Below are positions 59,540 through 64,000 of a DNA stretch of 64,000 nucleotides, in pieces; position 1 is the stretch's first letter, and each line of letters begins with the position of its first letter. The notes beneath the pieces are model-generated. The model was not told the origin of the DNA. It made no database searches and saw nothing but the letters and a program-made list of their open reading frames with translations. Source of the stretch: Apostichopus japonicus (Eukaryota > Echinodermata > Holothuroidea > Aspidochirotida > Stichopodidae); the NCBI RefSeq assembly GCF_037975245.1, contig NC_092571.1:7358501-7422500 (forward strand), given 5' to 3'. A program made the translations under genes and the position numbers.

Positions 59540-60312
59540 TTAGGAGAAGTTAAATGGTTTACCATTTTGATCACGCCATTGGCCTGACAAAAAACGCAGT
59601 TTAATGCCTTCCGAGTATAACTTGGAAACACGATCACTCCATTTCCGCTTCTCCAGTAAATCAGCATGGGTGAGATCGTCTGTGATAAAATAGTCTTTAT
59701 CGATGAGCGAGGTTCGCTGCTTCCGTAGAATACTAAGTTTGTCTTGGAATGTGGAAAGTCGCACCAAAATGTGTCTAGGTCGTTGCTGGTTAGGGCGGGA
59801 AGCACCATCACGATGAGCTCTAAGAACTTCAGCATCTTGAAGGCCGACTGTACAAAACACTCCCTTGGAAATAGCAACACCATCCTCACCCTCAGAATGT
59901 GGATAACCAACTAAGCGAAGGTTACACTTTCGAGAAAGCGCTCTTGTTTATTCACAGCTGCCAATAAATTTTCGTTAGATTTCTCAAAATTGCAAACTTT
60001 AGTTTCCAAGGCAGAGATATGTCGTTGAGTTTCTGCATCTTTTGTCTCGAGCACTTCAACTCGGATGGTAATCAAAGCCAAAGCTCTATTGAAATCCCGA
60101 TCGATACGATTCAGGTCCTCCTTAATGCGATGCATGGATTCCTGAATGGACTTGCCCAAGTCGTCTACCTGCTCCTGGTTATGGTCCTCGTCGGAGGAGT
60201 TGTATAGGCTATCTCGCCTAACAAAATCTAACGTACGTTGTGAAGGCGTTGTCTGCTGATTCTTGTTTTTAGCCATTTTAGTTGCTCTTCTAGTACGGGA
60301 GGAGGGACTCAT
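59540..60312 (-). pseudogene. Tx1/L1-like ORF1 (RNA-binding, coiled coil), one frame shift
   Basis: ATG 60312, then a Ser/Thr- and charge-rich head, a coiled coil (LNRIDRDFNRALALITIRVE) and, after a 1-nt frame shift near 59935, an RRM/CTD-like part: LVGYPHSEG, SRPNQQRPRHILVRL, DKLSILRKQRTSL and a C-terminal basic region ending GKPFNFS. PRHILVRL followed by a Lys/Arg-rich helix is typical of L1 ORF1 proteins, which coat the element's RNA. Confidence 0.7.
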
Positions 60313-60526
60313 GGTGACAAACAGTTGAGAGAGGTGAATATGATTATCTCACCAGATATAAGTAGTATGTAGATGTCCCGATGTCGTTAATAAGAATGAA
60401 TTCCGCGGAGCCCTAATAACGTGGAGCACTCTACTACACCGCCATTTTGGGTTTTTTAAGCTTTAAGCGTTTTAATTCTGTATTTAGCTTTTACAATCTT
60501 TTGTCAACACTACTATACTATGTTAA

Positions 60527-60529
<3 letters not shown>

Positions 60530-60576
<47 letters not shown>

Positions 60577-60588
60577 CATATATATAAA
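60530..60588. repeat. (TA)n microsatellite
   Basis: Interrupted TA tract immediately before the dispersed repeat, as at copy 1. Confidence 0.85.
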
Positions 60589-60762
60589 ATATCAGATAAT
60601 TCCGAAAACCCCTTATCCAACTCTACTTTTGTATTGACCGCCTATGTAGGAAATTTAAAAGCCAAGGAATCAGCCATGATTCATTGATAAAGTGAGATAT
60701 TGACACAATGTCATTGACTAATGACTGCACACACTTTTCAAGACACATCCTTATTGTACGCA
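60588..60762. repeat. Dispersed repeat, copy 2
   Basis: Near-identical to 22365-22548, same orientation, differing by a few substitutions and short indels. Adjacent to (TA)n on its left side. Confidence 0.85.
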
Positions 60763-61894
60763 AACTAACGATTTTCCCCAGTTTTGCAAACATTATCCAT
60801 TACACGAGGTAGTGAAAACTTCTGCAAATTGTTAATATTAATACTTGCTGTGTGAATTGGTCTAGAGGCAATCATACCTTGGGGAAATTTAATTTTTGGA
60901 ATTGAAGAAGTCAGGGCAGTTTTCCACAGATTGGCATATCACTATTTTCGAATGGTTTAATTGGGGCTAATCTATAAGAAACATACTTAAATGCCCATCA
61001 ATGACTTTTACTGTCTTCATTTGCCTACTTACATCATTAACGTTAATAATGTGAAATATTGTTACTGACCTCGTGAGGTGTACGTTCAATAATACGATTT
61101 AATCATTGACAATTTTCTTTTCTAACTATCTAACATTTGACCTTTAGTTAACACTTTTACCTTCTGACCCTGGACCCTATGAAGTCAAAACCAACAGAGG
61201 CTCAACTGCGGTAACCTTCACCAAGTTTGAAATCTATCAGGCTTAGGATTCAAGAGAATCGACATACATTTTCGCTGAACTGAATTTGATTAATCGTTTG
61301 TAAAATAATACAAGCTAGACATGTTAACAATACTGTCTGATTTGATACGCAATGACTGGCGTGCACCCACCAAGTCACGCTATCGCAGTAACGTATAGAA
61401 GAAGTTTCACCGTGGATGACATTTTACGGCTTGACTATTCAGACCGGGACGCGATTTTTTTTCCCAAACAGGTTTGCAAGTGTGCGTAAATAGTCGTTCA
61501 TGATTGGTCAGAAAAGTTACGTCATCACCATAGAAACCTTCACTTCGAGGTTCTTCATCCATTTGTTGCAACGATCAAGATATACCCGTTCAAAATTACC
61601 CGTAGCTTTTCGTACATATATTTAGATATGTTTGTAATTGGTTTAGACATATTTAGCACACTAGTATTGTATGATCTACTTTGATCGAAGTTTTCTGTGA
61701 AGGCATTAATCGTTAATTAATTATTACTTCCCGCAAGTCGATAAATCCTCAACATTGGTCAATGAAAACTCTAAATACATGCTATGATGGTTGTTCTTAG
61801 ATTATTCAATTTTGTTATTTCATTGCTGGGATAAAATTTACATTATCACCATAAGGTATATTTATTTCCTGGTATTAAGGTCGATACGAATATT
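60763..61894. other. No gene seen
   Basis: No coding frame, repeat end or RNA gene recognised. Confidence 0.4.
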
Positions 61895-62590
61895 GTAAAT
61901 ATTGAATGTGCTATGTAGTTCTTCCTTGTTTCATTTTTAACCATTGCATATTATCTTCATGACATTTATTTTCAAATGCTAAGCACGTCTTTAAACTATG
62001 GGAAAGTTGAATGGAGGTCGTGTTCTTCACGTCAAGGGAATATCTTATGTAAATATTAAATGTATTATATAGTACTTCCTTGTTTCATTTTTAACCGTTG
62101 TATAATATAAATCCCTTACAATTATTTTCGATTGCTAAGCACATATTCGTAAGGATGGGGACACCGAATGGAGCCCGTGTACTTCACGTCGAGTGAACAT
62201 CTAACTTAACAAGAAATGTCACCTGATGATTGCCAGCACTTCTATCACAACTGTATACGATTCATTACATAGTGGCAACTCTTCGTATAAGTAGCTTGTT
62301 ACAGTAACACTTCTGTTGGAAAACGGACAGTAGCGTACGTAATGCCAAAAGATGTATAGGAATGTATCTCGTTACGATTAGGCGTATCGGAGGTATGCAA
62401 CAACAACAAAAAGTTTGTTTGTGTGCAAAGTATATAGCATAAACGTATAAGGTATAGAGTACCGTGATATACGAGAATATTCCAACATTGTCTTCTAACG
62501 CTCGCCGAAATCCAACAGTGTCAACACAATGTGAGTACGCCATAAATGAATGTAACGTGCTCCTTAAGCTCGTCGGTTTATTGAATGGGA
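61895..62590. repeat. Segmental duplication, additional copy of the Ig downstream flank
   Basis: Matches 44920-45880 and 51420-52375 (for example ATGTGCTATGTAGTTCTTCC and GAAAGTTGAATGGAGGTCGT) with internal deletions. Contains both ~180-bp tandem units. Suggests a further Ig unit once lay next to it or lies beyond the window. Confidence 0.75.
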
Positions 62591-62593
62591 AAG

Positions 62594-62840
62594 TCAGGGA
62601 TAAAGTATTACAGTTGTTTGAAAATTGATGTTAATGCAATATGTTAGTTTAGAGTTTTGGTATAACACAAGAGCTACCATTTTTAAGATGTTTATGGATG
62701 CAGCGTTTGCTGATACTTCAGAACAGTGTATAGCTAAAAGGTTACCAAGGCCACAGCTGCAACCGGGGTCATTGTGAGGTACGTCACAATTGATGTTGCC
62801 AATAGGGGATTTCCACGAACTGAATCGCCCGCTACAGTTT
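62594..62840 (-). CDS. Unassigned Cys-rich open stretch
   Basis: Minus-strand frame reading NPNCSGRFSSWKSP, NINCDVPHNDPGCSCGLG and LLAIHCSEVS before TGA at 62594. A possible acceptor (CACTAG) lies just upstream. Protein-like in composition but with no recognised family; may be chance or a decayed last exon. Confidence 0.2.
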
Positions 62841-64000
62841 GGATTGCTAGTGCATATAGTCAAATTTTGTTATTCTGATTTTCTGTAAGACCGCAGTGAA
62901 GTTAATGTATCTAATATGTTTGGACCCGACTGCACAGTTAATATGGTCTAGTAAGACGTGTACCCCATTAGCGTGGGCAGGCAAATACGCCATGAATGAA
63001 CAGATCGAAAGACTTATTCAGAATAATAAGAATAGCAGACTGCCCTGCTTAATAGGCCATCAGCTGAAGCTCAAAATGTAGCTGTAAAATCAGTTTCGTT
63101 CCAGCAACACCGGGTCTAGACTTTTAATGCATTTTTGGGTAGTTTAATGCATCACAAACATTATATCAAAAGTTCTCCAAAAAATTTCCTGCAGTATTTT
63201 TGTAACGCACCCTTGAAATTGGGTATGTTATGTAGACATTACGTGCTACGATACATAGCACTCTTTTCTTATATGTTTAATTACGACTGATATATTTTTT
63301 TTTGTATAATAGTTGGGTCAGGGTTACAAGAATGGTGGAAGAGGATTCTGGTCTAAGGGTCAGTGAGGGTTGTTTTCAGGCATTACCCCCCCCCCCTCCA
63401 TTTTCGCCAAAATGGTAAAAAATCACATTTTCAACTTTGAAATATGAAATACAATTTTTGCACATTATAACTTAAGGGTTTTAATTATAAAAATGTACCA
63501 CTTTTAATAAACTCAGATATAATGCTTTGTAATAAATCAAATATTTTTAGATTTTCCCCCTATGTTATGAATGCATTTCGTCTGTGCATGTATGCGTCAA
63601 TATACACATATAATGAAAAGTTCCTCTCCATAATTGTTACACTCCCCATCCAAACTGTTTTACACATGTGACCCCCTCCCCCTCTACTTTACATGTAGCT
63701 AAATCCCTAGTTACAGTGAGATGTGCCAATGCCCCAAGACCAGTGAGTTATTTCTTTTGTATAAATCAATATATAAGTTGGCACACTAAGACATCATGGC
63801 ATATCGTAGATGTGAAATAAAGTTAGTCGGTATATATCCGTTACCTTAGTACTCTTTCTACAGTCTTCTGCAAAACTAGGTACTTTCTCCATGTTACGGA
63901 AACGACATGTTTATAATTCGTATTCCTGCAAAAAGTGTTTCCAAGGGAGTTAACGTATAAAAGAAAAGATCGACAAGGTTTCGAATGGTATTTTGAATAA
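62841..64000. other. No gene seen
   Basis: A short plus-strand frame at 62896-63081 (TPLAWAGKYAMNEQIERLI) vaguely recalls an ankyrin repeat but stands alone. C-runs near 63386-63397 and 63671-63682. Otherwise unremarkable. Confidence 0.35.

Larger units (their letters stand above)
55491..60455 (-). mobile_element. Near-full-length Tx1/L1-like LINE
   Basis: About 4.97 kb on the minus strand. 5' end near 60455 (AAAATGGCGGTG), ORF1 then ORF2, 3' end with AATAAATA and an A9 run at 55491-55499. The two-ORF layout and short A-tail fit the L1/Tx1 group. No exact target duplication was found. It lies between the downstream DNA of two Ig units. Confidence 0.8.

Noticed and set aside
62896-63081. Single ankyrin-like repeat
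   Set aside because: One weak unit only, with no neighbouring repeats or splice signals.
1-64000. CRISPR arrays, rRNA genes, phage or bacterial operons
   Set aside because: No regularly spaced direct repeats with unique spacers, no rRNA signature, and gene structure is clearly intron-bearing animal DNA.

Overview
The window reads as A+T-rich, intron-bearing animal DNA. RING-less B-box (TRIM-like) exons, an SLC16-type transporter, single-exon immunoglobulin-domain receptors and many CR1/L2-, Tx1/L1- and Penelope-type retroelements together suggest a marine invertebrate deuterostome. An echinoderm, possibly a sea cucumber, is the best guess; this is inference from gene content, not from a marker gene. 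No bacterial operon, CRISPR array, rRNA or intact tRNA gene is visible.

Layout. (1) 1-3844, minus strand: a TRIM-like gene running off the left edge, with three phase-compatible exons: a helical N-terminal module, a B-box exon, then a B-box plus coiled coil plus C-terminal domain. The B-box exon and its intron are a tandem duplication. (2) 8811-9740, minus: a single-exon protein whose sequence is homologous to the C-terminal domain of that TRIM-like gene but has no B-box. (3) 10.3-14.6 kb: a hAT-type MITE, a tRNA-like sequence joined to a hammerhead-like motif, a long (TA)n tract and a LINE remnant. (4) 14974-28840, plus: a four-exon SLC16/monocarboxylate-transporter-like gene. Its 9.7-kb second intron is filled by a broken CR1/L2-like LINE and a Penelope-like element split into two opposite-facing parts. 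(5) 33.4-55 kb: three copies (A, B, C) of a minus-strand Ig-domain gene in segmentally duplicated DNA. A has a transmembrane segment and a long tyrosine-bearing tail. B is cut by a 2.2-kb DNA transposon and keeps a transmembrane segment with a short tail. C has lost the transmembrane segment through a 56-bp deletion. (6) 39.5-43.9 kb, minus: an unassigned multi-exon gene whose start codon abuts a MITE. (7) 55.5-60.45 kb, minus: a nearly complete, decayed Tx1/L1-like LINE. (8) 61.9-62.6 kb: a further copy of the DNA found downstream of Ig copies B and C; the rest is unassigned.

How parts may work together: the TRIM-like gene and its B-box-less relative may be sensor or adaptor paralogues. The Ig cluster looks like a young receptor family in which a conserved ectodomain is joined to different C-termini (signalling tail, short tail, secreted). 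Both ideas are inference from sequence. Boundaries of exons, repeats and duplications were read by eye.
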